Of a stretch of DNA of 64,000 nt, positions 21,575 through 32,475 are shown piece after piece (position 1 is the first letter of the stretch; each line of letters begins with the position of its first letter). The notes beneath the pieces were generated by a model that saw only the letters and a list, made by a program, of their open reading frames with translations, was not told the origin of the DNA and made no database searches. The stretch lies in NCBI GenBank assembly GCA_963995525.1, contig OZ023205.1, positions 47,793,748 to 47,857,747 of the forward strand, in the 5' to 3' direction. A program made the position numbers and the translations under genes. The stretch comes from Escarpia spicata (lineage: Eukaryota; Annelida; Polychaeta; Sabellida; Siboglinidae).

Positions 21575-24160
21575 CGCTTCGTATACGGTCGGGTTGCAAT
21601 TCGTTGAATTCGTTAGTTAACTAATGTGAAACATGTGACATCACGTGTCGTCATTATATATTGATCTAGCGTCTCCATGCGGTTTTTGTTTACAAAGTAT
21701 ATAACTTACTCTTCCGTTGTTACTCGTAGACTCAATCTACGTTAGTGTTTTCTCGGCATTCCGGTTTCCCAACCGCATCCAGTTCGTGTATTATCACAGG
21801 CCTATTATATACTTTATGTATACACGGTACTTTTCCAGAGGATGTTCCATTTTCCCTTCTACAACTGCGATACGTCGAACACACATTGGTTCGTTGGGCC
21901 GCTATTTCTTGTGCGACTAGCAACAGTAACATTAACGCATGACGTCGTTTGCAACATGCATTTCCATAACGCTTCACAATGGCTCTACGGACTGTATAGC
22001 TTTAATTACTTCACCGAGCCACTAATTATATACGCGCTCTAGATCTGGCAAGTCGCGCCGCTGAAGTGCTGATTGCAGCCGTCGAGTCACCAGCCGAGTT
22101 ATTTGACTAGCGGAATTCTACGCGTGCTGGCTCAACGCTCCAGCTGATTGCGATTGTAATACCGCGGTATATTGAAGGTAAACACCGCCGGAATTACAGT
22201 AGTAGCGACCACAACGATTGACGTCAGCCGACTTTAGAACTGGGTTTGCTATAAATGGATCGAAGCGGATATCGATCGGAATATGGATCCAAGAATATAT
22301 ATAGGTGTATCCACGTGCTGTATGGCAACCAGCGTTATGAACAAGGTCCGCGTACGTTGTTTTTAGTTTAACAGTTATGTGTTAATGAATATTGAACTTG
22401 CCGTTTAGCGCGTAATTTGAACATGATACTCGAGTCACAAACATTAACATTTTAAACAGATAACTGCATGTCGACTTATGTAAACCAACTGTAATTCGTC
22501 GAGACACGTACATTTGGGCGATCAATGTATTGGAACAAAATAGCTTATATAAATAACATAAATCAGTTTACAATAAGTACGAATAACTATGTACGTTAAT
22601 GTGAACGCACTTCCTAAGTGGTCAACGGGACTATGACAAAGCCTCGTTGTCGGCACATGCACAATTATGTTTCACCAGATAGCACCACGTATTATATAGT
22701 CTGATCTTTACAATGGCGGTCGACTGCGTAGTCGCTGGAAGCCCAACGATAACTAACTATAAAGTTCTATCTTCTGGTACTAATCCTAACCCCGATCAAG
22801 TTCTAGCTATGCATAATAACACCCTTAGCCCTAATTAATAATCCTATTTCATAATGCTAACCATTAATTTCTGACGTCTGATTGAGTCCAAATATTACGT
22901 ACGTATTCGACCCTATATACACACCGTATAGTGGTATTGCGGAATGAAATAATAAAAAACAGTATCGCCCTCTGGCGGGTCGTTGGGCCCGTCGAGCTAG
23001 CACACACTATCCCAGGTTTTAGGTTGCGGGTCACTGTAACTGTACCGCAGAAACAAATGCTTACACCTATTCTAGTGGTTGATACTGACTTCGTGAATAA
23101 TAAAGCCATGATACATTTTCTTCCGACCGTTCACTGGGCATCGACACACATCCTCATCAGCCACAACCCACTGCCCATTGCGTCTTCCTCCACAACCTTT
23201 GCCACCTCCACGTCTCTCCTCATCGCACCCCTCATTCGCCTCCGTTGTCGTCTCTTACTGCGTATGCTAAACATAAGCACCCTCCACGTCTTTAGTTTCT
23301 ACTTCAATTATGTACCGTCGCTGTCTGACCGTTCTTAGTTCACATGTGATGCAAAAACAACCGTCACATTTCTGATGTCTTCATTGCGTCTTTTCCTCCC
23401 ACCCCCCTCCTTTCTCTTGTCTTTTTCGTTTTCATTCAAAAATGTCACCTAATCAATACCAACATTCTCACCCCGTCACCGTAGCTTTTATTAATTTCTG
23501 CCCAATAATGCATTATTAACTAATTGTTTCATATATACACAAAGCAGCACTTCATAATGCAGTTACACGTGACCCATTCAGTTGCAGCGGTGGCAACACG
23601 TCTGACCGGACCGGACCAGTTATATATGGCGAATGTAACAACTGTGTTTACACGTCTTATATATTTATTATACTTTTAGGCATTTCGCTTCGTACGTTAC
23701 AGTGCCACAAATGTGAGCCGGTTCAAAGTCCAAGGTTCCGTGACGTCATCCAGTAAGTCATTGCTATAGTTAGTACAGCGACTTCTTACTTCTGCTGTCG
23801 CCTTGTAAGTATCAGCAGTGTATAATTTCCACAACACAGCCTTTGTACGACATTCACACTGTCAAACATAGACGTTTTTTTTTCTTCAAATGTTATCGTA
23901 CAATTATTTATTAATAACTGATAATACACGTACAACGTACACATATTTTGAAGTAACATAAACATTATGTCAAATAGAAAAGGAAACGAAAAAGTGTATA
24001 CTTTGCTCAACCCTTCTTGTTTGGATCGCTATTGATTACAATTACATATTTAAAAGGCACATTTGAATACGCGTTTTACATTGTCTGTGGATGGCGTATG
24101 TCACTGTCATACTAGAATGAACGTAATACTTATTTGAGAAAATGCCATCGAATCTTTTTG
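21575..24160. other. Upstream region of the GPCR gene and intergenic DNA
   Basis: About 2.6 kb holds the GPCR 5' leader and presumably its promoter. I cannot place a TATA box or start site with confidence. Short open frames here (for example 22931-23338) have no recognisable domain or codon pattern. Confidence 0.4.
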
Positions 24161-24164
24161 TGTT

Positions 24165-24314
24165 GAACCCTAAATATGTTGTGTTATGCTAGTGGTTCTA
24201 TTGGTGTCAGTTGTCGTTCTTCTAAGTATTTTGTATTGATGTGATCGCTTCTCGTGGTGTCAAACTTCAAGTATTATCTACTATGCTATCTGTTATCATG
24301 GTGTCATTTGGTAA
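24165..24314. repeat. Degenerate tandem repeat, left of the LTR element
   Basis: Loosely repeated tatgctagtggttctattgg-type units of about 45-50 bp (tggtgtca... aagtattttgta). The array continues at 30618-30780 on the other side of the gypsy insertion. Confidence 0.5.
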
Positions 24315-24653
24315 TGTGACAAGGTACCCTTTTGATACCGCTGCTCTCGCCAGGTGTCACCTCTAATTCTGTGCATACTGTTGTGTGCTGGCAAATCCGG
24401 TTTGAGCCAGTTTTACAGTTTAGGCGGGAATCCCTGCCATGTTGTTTTGCGGACAAGAAGTCTTCCGTTGTTTTGATTAATCCACCAGGGGGCGACTGTT
24501 GAAGGGCCAGCCCAGGGCTAGCTGCATCAGGCAGCGGGGTGTCGTTGCCGTTCGCTTACCACTGACAATAAAACGTACCAGTCGTACACCTACATGTGTG
24601 ATGTATGGTCTGTTTATGTGTTCCGCTTCGAACATCACTCGGCGGTCACTACA
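24315..24653 (+). repeat. 5' LTR
   Basis: A 339-bp direct repeat of 30279-30617. It starts TGTGAC and ends ACTACA. It contains AATAAA (gacaataaaacg) as a likely polyadenylation signal. Confidence 0.94.
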
Positions 24654-24655
24654 AA

Positions 24656-24673
24656 TGGCGCTGCGAGCAGGGT
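24656..24673 (+). promoter_or_regulatory. Candidate primer-binding site
   Basis: TGGCGCTGCGAGCAGGG starts two bases after the 5' LTR, at the position and with the TGG start expected of a tRNA primer site. I did not match it to a particular tRNA. Confidence 0.55.
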
Positions 24674-25276
24674 AAGTGGCTTATAAGGAACGGCAAGGAC
24701 ACCGAACCGGGGACCACAGGACAGAAGATCCGGACCTGGATTGGACCCGGTGAGACCGTGAAACATCAACCGGTGCTGCATACAGAGTAGATGTACCCCT
24801 GGGACAGGTTGAACATTCGAGGCTTGGATAGTACCAGCAGGTGGCGCCTCACTCTGAAGCCTGCAAGAGGTGGCCGATGTGACTTGTTCATTATACCAAG
24901 AACTCTGGTATACCTCTTGAACTGAAACTAGCATGTCAACTGTCAACATTACTTGTATTACACTGTATTTTTCATGTGACCCTGTTCAAGGGTGTTATTT
25001 GGACAGTGACTTGGGTTGTGGGTAAGAGATAATTTGTTTCATTGTTGTCTTAGTGTTGATATTAATTACATCAACATGCTTAACAGTTGATCATGTTTGT
25101 TTTTATCAGTATTAGAAAATACTTTTCATTTGTGTAATTGACGGGATCCCTGGTTATTTGAATTTTAGGGCGCAGAGTCAACCTCTTGCCTGTTCGTATC
25201 ATTGCTTGAGGTGGCTGGATCGTTATTATACATTATATTTGCGGCTTTATGATACCTATTCCATTGTTGTACCTGG

Positions 25277-25857
25277 TTGATTGTATTAGTTACCGAAGCA
25301 GAAACCATGGCAGAAGCTGAGGAACAGACGGAATTTGAGCGTTTGCAGGCCCACGTGAACCGGTTGCAGGAGCGGCTGAATGCCCTACCAGAGGCTCTAG
25401 TAGCTCAAGCAGTGCCTGTTCCAGTTGAACAAGAGGTCAGTCTTTGCCCCAAGAGAACGCAAGGTGAGAAAGTTTTCGGGTACTTCCACAGAGGAGTACT
25501 ACCCAATACAGGATTTCTTGCAGGAGATCCAATCAGTGTTTGATGCGCGGCGCATGACACCAGCTGAAAGGGCTGACTACATCATTTCAAACCTTGAAGG
25601 CCCCGCACGTGAGGAAGTTAGGTACAGGACGGCAGCTGAAAGAAGGGACCCCCGGAAAGTCGCAGGAGATCCTGGAGGGGGTGTTTGGAGAAAAATTGAC
25701 GTCAACCCAGCTGTTGGCCCGTTTTCACAACAGAAGACAAGAGGCAGGGGAGTCCCTCCAGCAATTCTGCCATCAACTAATGCAGATTGGGAGCAGGATC
25801 AAGGCAGTTGGTGGAAATGTGGACCACCTCATGGGCGAGGTTTTTGCGGGAAACTGA
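25277..25857 (+). pseudogene. Gypsy gag remnant
   Basis: Three frames together cover a gag-like capsid. There is a coiled N-terminus (FERLQAHVNRLQERLNAL), then YIISNLEGPAREEVRYR, then LARFHNRRQEAGESLQQFC, a retrotransposon gag signature. The sequence then jumps straight towards protease, with no zinc knuckle seen, so the end of gag looks deleted as well as frameshifted. Confidence 0.75.
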
Positions 25858-26444
25858 TTCCTCCTACTACTAAGAGCCAGGTAGTGGGGGGAGGGAGTCC
25901 AGCTCAGTCTACTCGACCCACACGTCAGGACTTTATCCACCGAGCAGTTGGGCGGTGTCCAGTCACTAAAATGAAGATGGGAGGAGTAGAAGTGAGTTGC
26001 CTCTTGGACACCGGTTCCATGGTAACAACAGTAACAGAGGGATTCTTTAGAAAGCACATTTGTCCAACTGGAGATGTTGAGTCTACAAGTAGTTGGTTGA
26101 AGCTGAAGGCTGCAAATGGGTTGGACACCCCTTACATAGGTTATGTGGAACTGGATGTGGAGGTCTTGGGAAAAGTACTTCCTAAAAGAGGAATCCTTAT
26201 CATAAAGGATCCCCAAGACCCCTCTATACAGCCCAGGAGGCAGGACATTCCCGGACTCTTAGGAATGAACGTGATAGGAGCTTGTAAGGAACTTCTCACA
26301 CAAGACCATGAAGTAACAGTAGTGGAGGGTGGACCCAAACACTACAGGAGAGAAGGGCAGAGAATGACCATCAGGTCAGAGGTTTTGCTAGGGTGGCAGG
26401 ACGGAGTGATGTTCGAGTACCGGCTGGATCAGTATCTACCGTAA
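25858..26444 (+). pseudogene. Gypsy protease
   Basis: The frame has VSCLLDTGSMVTTVTEGFF as the aspartic protease active-site loop and GLLGMNVIGACKELL as the second conserved region (usually GMD). A frame change near 26400 separates it from the RT frame. Confidence 0.82.
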
Positions 26445-27928
26445 AGGTGACTGGATTTCACAGGCAGCATGGGGAATGTAATAAAACCATGATTGAACCA
26501 CTCACAACAACTCTGCCAGGGAATCTTTTGGCAGTCAACACTCTTTCCCAGGCTGTAAAGGGAAATTACATGGTTAGGATTGTTAACATGGGAAGTCAGG
26601 ATGTGTGGCTGAAACCAAGGACCCGCATAGGACGGCTTCAAGACGTTGACATTGAGGAAGAAGAACCTAACAGGGAGTTTGACTTCAGACAAGTCACGGT
26701 GGATGAAGTTGAAGTAAACATCAGCTTTGAATCAGGTGTGAAATCAGATGTGGATGAGTCAAAAGAACCTCCACTTCCAGTAGGTTTCTCTCATCTGGTC
26801 AATGTCTGTTCAAAGATACAGTTGGATAAGTTGAGAGCCTTGTTCGAGAAGCATGCAGAAGTATTCGCCAAGAATGAAGAGTCACTGGGTTATACTGAGA
26901 CAGTACGGCATCGTATCAGGCTGAAAGATGACATCCCTGTCTCGCAGCCTTACAGAAGGATTCCACCAACCCAATACGAAGAGGTCAAGGAACACATCAA
27001 GACGCTGTTGCGTAAAGGAATCATCAAGGAAAGTATGAGTCCATATGCCAGTCCAATAGTGTTGGTAAGGAAGAAAGACCAAAGTCTCAGGCTTTGCGTA
27101 GACTACAGGCACCTCAATGCTAAGACAGTTCGTGATGCGTATCCTCTTCCAAGGATTGAAGAATCACTAGATAGGCTCCATGGTGCAAAATGGTTTTCTG
27201 TGATGGACTTAGCCTCTGGGTTTAATCAAGTGGCTATGGAAGAGAAGGACCGTGAAAAGACAGCTTTCATTACACCAATGGGTTTGTTTGAGTGTCTTCG
27301 GATGCCATTCGGATTGACAAATTCTCCAGCCACATTCCAGAGATTGATGCAAGGAGTGTTGGGAGATCAGATGTTCCAGATTCTGCTTGTTTATCTTGAT
27401 GACATAATTGTATACAGTCAGATATTCGAAGAACACTTACATAGACTGGATATTGTCTTCTCAAGGCTGAGGAAGCATGGTCTATGCTTGAAACCAGAAA
27501 AGTGTAATTTCTTCAAGAGGGAGGTCAGATACTTGGGGCATGTGGTCTCTGAGCATGGAGTATCTCCAGACCCAGACAAGGTTACAGCTGTTGCCAACTG
27601 GGAGGTACCGAAGACTGTCAAGGAACTGCAGAGGTTCCTAGGTTTTGCCAGCTACTACCGACGGTTCATAGAACACTTCTCTCAGATAGTTAGACCTCTA
27701 CACGAGGTGGTTGCAAATCTAACCAAGAATCACAAGAAACATGACAAGCCTATAGGAGAACTCTGGGATGACAATTGTCAAAGAGCATTTGAGAAACTGA
27801 GGATGAAGTTAACATCAACAGACGTGTTAGGGTATTCTGATTATACCAAGCCCTTCTTTCCCGAGACTGATGCAAGCTTCAAAGGATTAGGAGCAAGATG
27901 GCAGAAGGGGGGTCATTGCATATGCTAG
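26393..27928 (+). pseudogene. Gypsy reverse transcriptase and start of RNase H
   Basis: A 511-codon frame with RT motifs LRLCVDYRHLN, FSVMDLASGFNQV, RMPFGLTNSPATFQ and the catalytic VYLDDIIV, then QRFLGFASYYRRFI and the connection to RNase H (FPETDASFKGLGA). It stops at 27926-27928 because of a frameshift. The RT core itself is intact in this copy. Confidence 0.9.
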
Positions 27929-27956
27929 CAGAGGCCTCAGAGGTTCGGAGAAGAAT

Positions 27957-28481
27957 ATGGAGAACTACAGCTCGTTCAAGTTGGAATTGTTGGCCCTGAA
28001 ATGGGCCATCACAGAGAAATTCCGAGATTACCTTCTTGGCTCCACCTTCACTGTGTATACCGACAATAATCCATTGAGCTACATTCAGTCAACTGCAAAG
28101 TTGGGGGCTGTCGAGCAGAGATGGGCAGGACAGCTAGCTCTTTTCGACTTCCAAATCAAGTACAGGAGTGGAAGGAGCAATCGTAATGCAGATGCACTGT
28201 CTCGACAAAGGTCTGAGGACATAGAGGTGAACTCTGTCGCTCTTCCCCAAAAGCTGAGAGAAGAAATCCTGACCGAAGCTATAGATGCTTGTCAACTGGA
28301 AGTGAACCAAGTGTCATGTGAGATGAGGCAGCCTTCAGAGATGACCAGTGAGACACTACCATCGTTTACTCACGCAGAAATTGGTGAGCTGCAGAGGAAA
28401 GATCCTGTGATCAAACGCTTCCTTCATTACTGGGACCAGAAAAGGAAACCAAATTATCAAGAGAGGAAACGAGAACCATAA
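27957..28481 (+). pseudogene. Gypsy RNase H and integrase start
   Basis: RNase H continues in another frame: SFKLELLALKWAITEKFRDY, TVYTDNNPLSYI and SNRNADALSRQ, typical of gypsy RNase H. A TAA ends the frame at 28481, a few bases before the integrase frame. Confidence 0.87.
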
Positions 28482-28484
28482 GAT

Positions 28485-29543
28485 GTGCTGACACTTCTCC
28501 GTCAGTGGGACAGAATTGAGGCCAAAGATGGAGTCTTGTACCGAACTGTGCAGGATCCAAGAGAAGGTCATCTTAAGCAGTGCTTGCTTCCTTTGGTCCT
28601 AAGGAAGACGATTATGGAGAGCCTCCGTGATCAAATGGGTTACCAAGGTATAGGGAGGACTCAAGACCTTGTTATAAATAGGTGCTACTGGCCGCGCATG
28701 ATGGCTGAAGTTGAAGAATGGTGTAACACATGTGATCGTTGCACACTGGCAAAGATGCCAACTCCTCGGATACGTACCTCAATGGGAAGTCTCCTCGCCA
28801 CAAAACCATTAGAGATACTTGCCATCGACTTCACTGTACTAGAACCAGCTTCTGATGGTCGGGAGAATGTGTTAGTGATTACGGATGTTTTCAGCAAATT
28901 TACAGTGGCAGTTCCAACAAAGGACCCGAAGGCTACAACTACAGCCAAAGCTCTTGTGCAGGAGTGGTTCCTGCGGTATGGTGTACCAAGCCGAATACAT
29001 TCAGACCAAGGGCGACATTTTGAGTCGGAGATTATCGCTGGGCTATGTAAGATCTATGGGATTCGAAAAAGCCGTACTACTCCTTACAGACCACAAGGGA
29101 ATGGACAGTGTGAGCGGTTTAACCGTACGCTGCACAATTTGCTGAGAACATTGTCACCAGAGAAGAAAAGGCATTGGCCAAGATACTTACCAGAGGTTCT
29201 CTATGCCTACAATGCCACTAGTCATTCGTCAACAGGAGTATCGCCCTTCTACTTGATGTTCGGTCGTGATGCAAGGTTGCCCATTGATATTTTGCTTGGA
29301 GGTGCTGAGAGAGAGGAACACACACCGGCGGATTGGGTGAAAGAACATCAGACCCGCCTAACAGATCCTTATGAGAAAGCAAGACAGAGAATCAAACAAG
29401 AGGCAAGCTCCCGGAGGGACATCTATAATCGGAAGGCCAAGAGTGCCCCTCTCCACGTGGGCGACAGAGTCTATCTCCGGAAGAGGAAGGTTAAGGGACG
29501 GAAAAAATTCAGGATGCTTGGGACCCAGTTGTATACAAGGTGA
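28485..29543 (+). pseudogene. Gypsy integrase
   Basis: The zinc-binding region keeps the cysteines (CNTCDRC) but the two usual histidines are changed (LRDQMGYQGIGRT where relatives read LHD..GH.G..RT). The catalytic acids are present: AIDFTVLEP, HSDQGRHFES and GQCERFNR. The GPY-like end (HVGDRVYLRKRKVKGRKKF) then runs into a frameshift near 29505. Integration activity is unlikely with the histidines lost. Confidence 0.88.
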
Positions 29544-30091
29544 TAGATCAATTTAACCCACACGGTGATGTCTACACAGTAGAACCTTCAGATGGAAGCG
29601 GTCAACCACGCAATGTAAACAGGGCTGAGGTTCGACCTTGTGCAAAGCTCCATATGGAGATGGATCAGCCGCAAGAATCAAGAAGCCCACATAGGAGTAG
29701 GGTCTCCTGTGAATCGGACCAATCATCATTAGATGAGGACCCGGACGTTCAGGTTGTCTTGAGACCAAGACCCAAACCACGTCCATCTCGGAATAGAGCA
29801 GCAGCAGAACCTCTACGAGAACCGTCACCCGAGGCAGATTCTGTAATGGAGCGTGATTCTGAGTCTCCAGAGGAGGACATTCGACCAACACCACAGCCTA
29901 GGAGGTCAAAACGCACTACATTGGGGAAGCATTCCAATGTCCACAAGGAGCCTCGGTCAGTGATACAAGAGACTGCAGAATTAGCACCAAGTGACTCAGT
30001 ACAAGAAGTTCTGGCGAAAGTGTTTTCACAGTTGGGTGTTGGCCTAATGCGAGAAGCAATGCGTCAGGTAATGGATAACAACAAGCCGTGA
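29540..30091 (+). pseudogene. Gypsy polyprotein C-terminal tail
   Basis: Continues the integrase C-terminus (VEPSDGSGQPRNVNRAEVRP) and then a 120-residue acidic, Pro/Arg/Ser-rich tail ending near VLAKVFSQLGVGLMREAMRQ. No further domain was recognised. It stops 187 bp before the 3' LTR, so no env gene is present. Confidence 0.75.
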
Positions 30092-30278
30092 TCTCTGGAG
30101 CAAATCGGTTATGATGCAGTTAGAGAGAGAAGACTCGCTGAAGCGAGACACAACTGCATCATCTAGCGATGATATAATTGTATTTAATGTTTATTGTACA
30201 ACCAGGCATCTCCCTTTTGGAAATTATGTTAAGAGTTATTTTAGGTTGTCGGGGACGACTACCTCAAGCGGGGGTGTG

Positions 30279-30617
30279 TGTGACAAGGTACCCTTTTGAT
30301 ACCGCTGCTCTCGCCAGGTGTCACCTCTAATTCTGTGCATACTGTTGTGTGCTGGCAAATCCGGTTTGAGCCAGTTTTACAGTTTAGGCGGGAATCCCTG
30401 CCATGTTGTTTTGCGGACAAGAAGTCTTCCGTTGTTTTGATTAATCCACCAGGGGGCGACTGTTGAAGGGCCAGCCCAGGGCTAGCTGCATCAGGCAGCG
30501 GGGTGTCGTTGCCGTTCGCTTACCACTGACAATAAAACGTACCAGTCGTACACCTACATGTGTGACGTATGGTCTGTTTATGTGTTCCGTTTCGAACATC
30601 ACTCGGCGGTCACTACT
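30279..30617 (+). repeat. 3' LTR
   Basis: Matches 24315-24653 except for about three bases (including its final base). A G-rich run (gcgggggtgtg) just before it may be the purine tract. Confidence 0.94.
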
Positions 30618-30780
30618 GTAAGTATTTTATTTTATGCTAGTGGTTCTGTTGGTGTCATTCTTGAATATGTTGTATTATGCTAACGGCTTTCTTGGTGTCA
30701 TTCATCAAGTATTTTGTATAATCTATGTGTTCCCGTGGTATCATTCTGGAAGTATTTGACATTATGTCATCAAGTTTTTT
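30618..30780. repeat. Degenerate tandem repeat, right of the LTR element
   Basis: Continuation of the 24165-24314 array: repeated tggtgtcattc and aagtattttgta blocks. Confidence 0.5.
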
Positions 30781-31408
30781 GTCATGGTGGCTTTCAATGC
30801 TGCTTTGTCAAGGTAGTCATAAGTCTGGCATTATAAAATTCAGACACATAGCCTATGCCACCTACCAATGTTAATTCTAACCTTACTCAACAATTGTTTG
30901 TGTCCTGGACCAGTCTGGCGTACTTATAAATGTTGAATAGATGGTCTTTCTCAATGTTAGTTTCGTAGGGTATAGCCAGTTCAGTTGTGTAATTTTTTTG
31001 GCAATTGGATGGTAAGCAAGATGGTAAGACAACAAAGCCATTTCCCTGGTTGGTCACTAATAACATGATAATCAGGCGTCAGGGCGTCGAGAACATTTCC
31101 GAACTGCTTTACAATACAGTCGTGTTTCCACGTGTAGCGGCCCATTAAATTTGATAAGTTTAAATAGCTGCACTGACAGTTATACAATAGCTATTATACA
31201 AACATATTTACTAACGCACACCATACTCGCACACATAAATCCTCATCCGGTGAACAGGTCAAACGAAAGTCGCCCAAGATATGCCTGCGTGTGTGTCCTT
31301 ATACAGTAATTAACTATTTCACATTCAGGGACGTGTAGATACTAGTACAAATTCAGGAAACATGTCCAGTGCAAAATATACATTGACATAATGTTAAAAT
31401 GGCGGTCA
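30781..31408. other. Non-coding stretch
   Basis: No domain or exon was recognised in this 630-bp stretch. Confidence 0.4.
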
Positions 31409-32115
31409 TCATATACCATGTCTACCACCAGTAACTTTTCGTAGTATCTCAGTCATCATCGCTGCTTTGGCAATTCCGGCGCCTGCCGAAGTGTGTCCGG
31501 TACTGTAATAAAATGGCAGACATCAACAATGATATATATATATATATATATATACAGCTGTATAATAGGGAGAACTGTAAATAATTAATAAAATGAGATA
31601 ATACATTAAAAAGAATACAGTTTAGACGTGTTCAAAACACGACAGATTTTAAATGTATTCTAGTAATAAGGTAGGTTTTAATTTGCTTTATTTAAAAACG
31701 CACCGCGCTGCGGCGACTCAGCTGGTGTCAGCAGTGGCAACAGCAGCAGTGACAACAACCCCAACGGCGGCGGCTCCAGTTACAGCAACAACGACAACAG
31801 CTGTCTTAGTCTACATCGTCATACTGGTGCTGTTTCCCATCGAGTCGTTGTCTGCCTCCACAGCCGTCTTCAGTGTGGAGCTAAAGACGGACTGTGTCGG
31901 GATGGTGCTTATCGTGGTATGCGTTGATGTACTCGGTGTTGTACACTACGTTGATGCACTCGGTGTCGTGCTATGCGTTGGGTAGTCGGTGTCGTGCTCT
32001 GCGTTGGGGTATTCGGTGTCGTGCTCTGAGTTGAGGTACTCTGTGTCGTGCACTGCGTTGAGGTACTCGTGGTCATGGCTTCTTAGTTCTGGTGAGGTGG
32101 TCCAGACCATGGATA
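31409..32115 (-). pseudogene. Decayed 3' end of a mucin-like single-pass membrane protein gene (paralogue of 57488-63748)
   Basis: Two exon equivalents are seen. 32115-31704 encodes a Thr/Ser/Pro stalk (TTSTSTQCTTQSTSTQSTTP) and a hydrophobic TAVVVVAVTGAAAVGVVVTA segment. It ends at a conserved donor, G/gtgcgt. 31502-31409, after ttattacag, encodes a tail starting TGHTSAGAGIAK and ends in TGA. Order, splice sites and the sequence around them match 57488-63748. Here the stalk contains stops and a frameshift, and the acceptor equivalent has lost its AG (tttacac instead of ctgacag), so the copy looks dead. Confidence 0.6.
31530..31556. repeat. (TA)n microsatellite
   Basis: About 12 TA units in the intron between the two exon equivalents of the decayed membrane-protein locus. 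Confidence 0.85.
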
Positions 32116-32475
32116 GTGTAAAGAAACGATTATGCCGTGTTGGCATAAAATCAGTGTTATCAATAATGATTACTTTGCCTTATCCCAACTTATCCTTTGG
32201 AAAACAAATCAGACATATATAGATTTGTATAGACATTTTTGGATTTCTATTATATATATATACATACAGAATATAGTATAATATACTATATAAATTTAAA
32301 AATGCAATATATTTTGTAGAATTTTATGATACAAAATAGTCTACTGAAACACATCCGCAGAAAAGCTAAATTATAATAATTTATAGATGTTATAGAAATC
32401 TAGAATAATAGAGATTCTATAGAATTATATGATACCAAATATCGTAAAAAAATTATACTTAATCATAAGCTATGA
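32116..32475. other. AT-rich non-coding stretch
   Basis: Very AT-rich. It starts with the intron part homologous to 63749-63775 (cataaaatcagtgttatcaa). Nothing else was recognised. Confidence 0.45.

Larger units (their letters stand above)
24315..30617 (+). mobile_element. Complete gypsy LTR retrotransposon with 339-bp LTRs
   Basis: A 6303-bp element. The LTRs 24315-24653 and 30279-30617 differ at about three positions, which indicates a recent insertion. A 4-bp target duplication GTAA (24311-24314 and 30618-30621) flanks it. Order on the + strand: LTR, primer site, gag remnant, protease, RT, RNase H, integrase, acidic/Pro-rich tail, purine tract, LTR. Frameshifts in gag, at the RNase H start and near 29505, a gag deletion and changed zinc-binding histidines in integrase make it defective. 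It is a different lineage from 6884-11269: longer LTRs, YLDD-type RT and another primer site. Confidence 0.92.

Noticed and set aside
30092..30278. An env gene between pol and the 3' LTR of the second gypsy element
   Set aside because: Only 187 bp remain between the pol stop and the LTR, with no coding signal.
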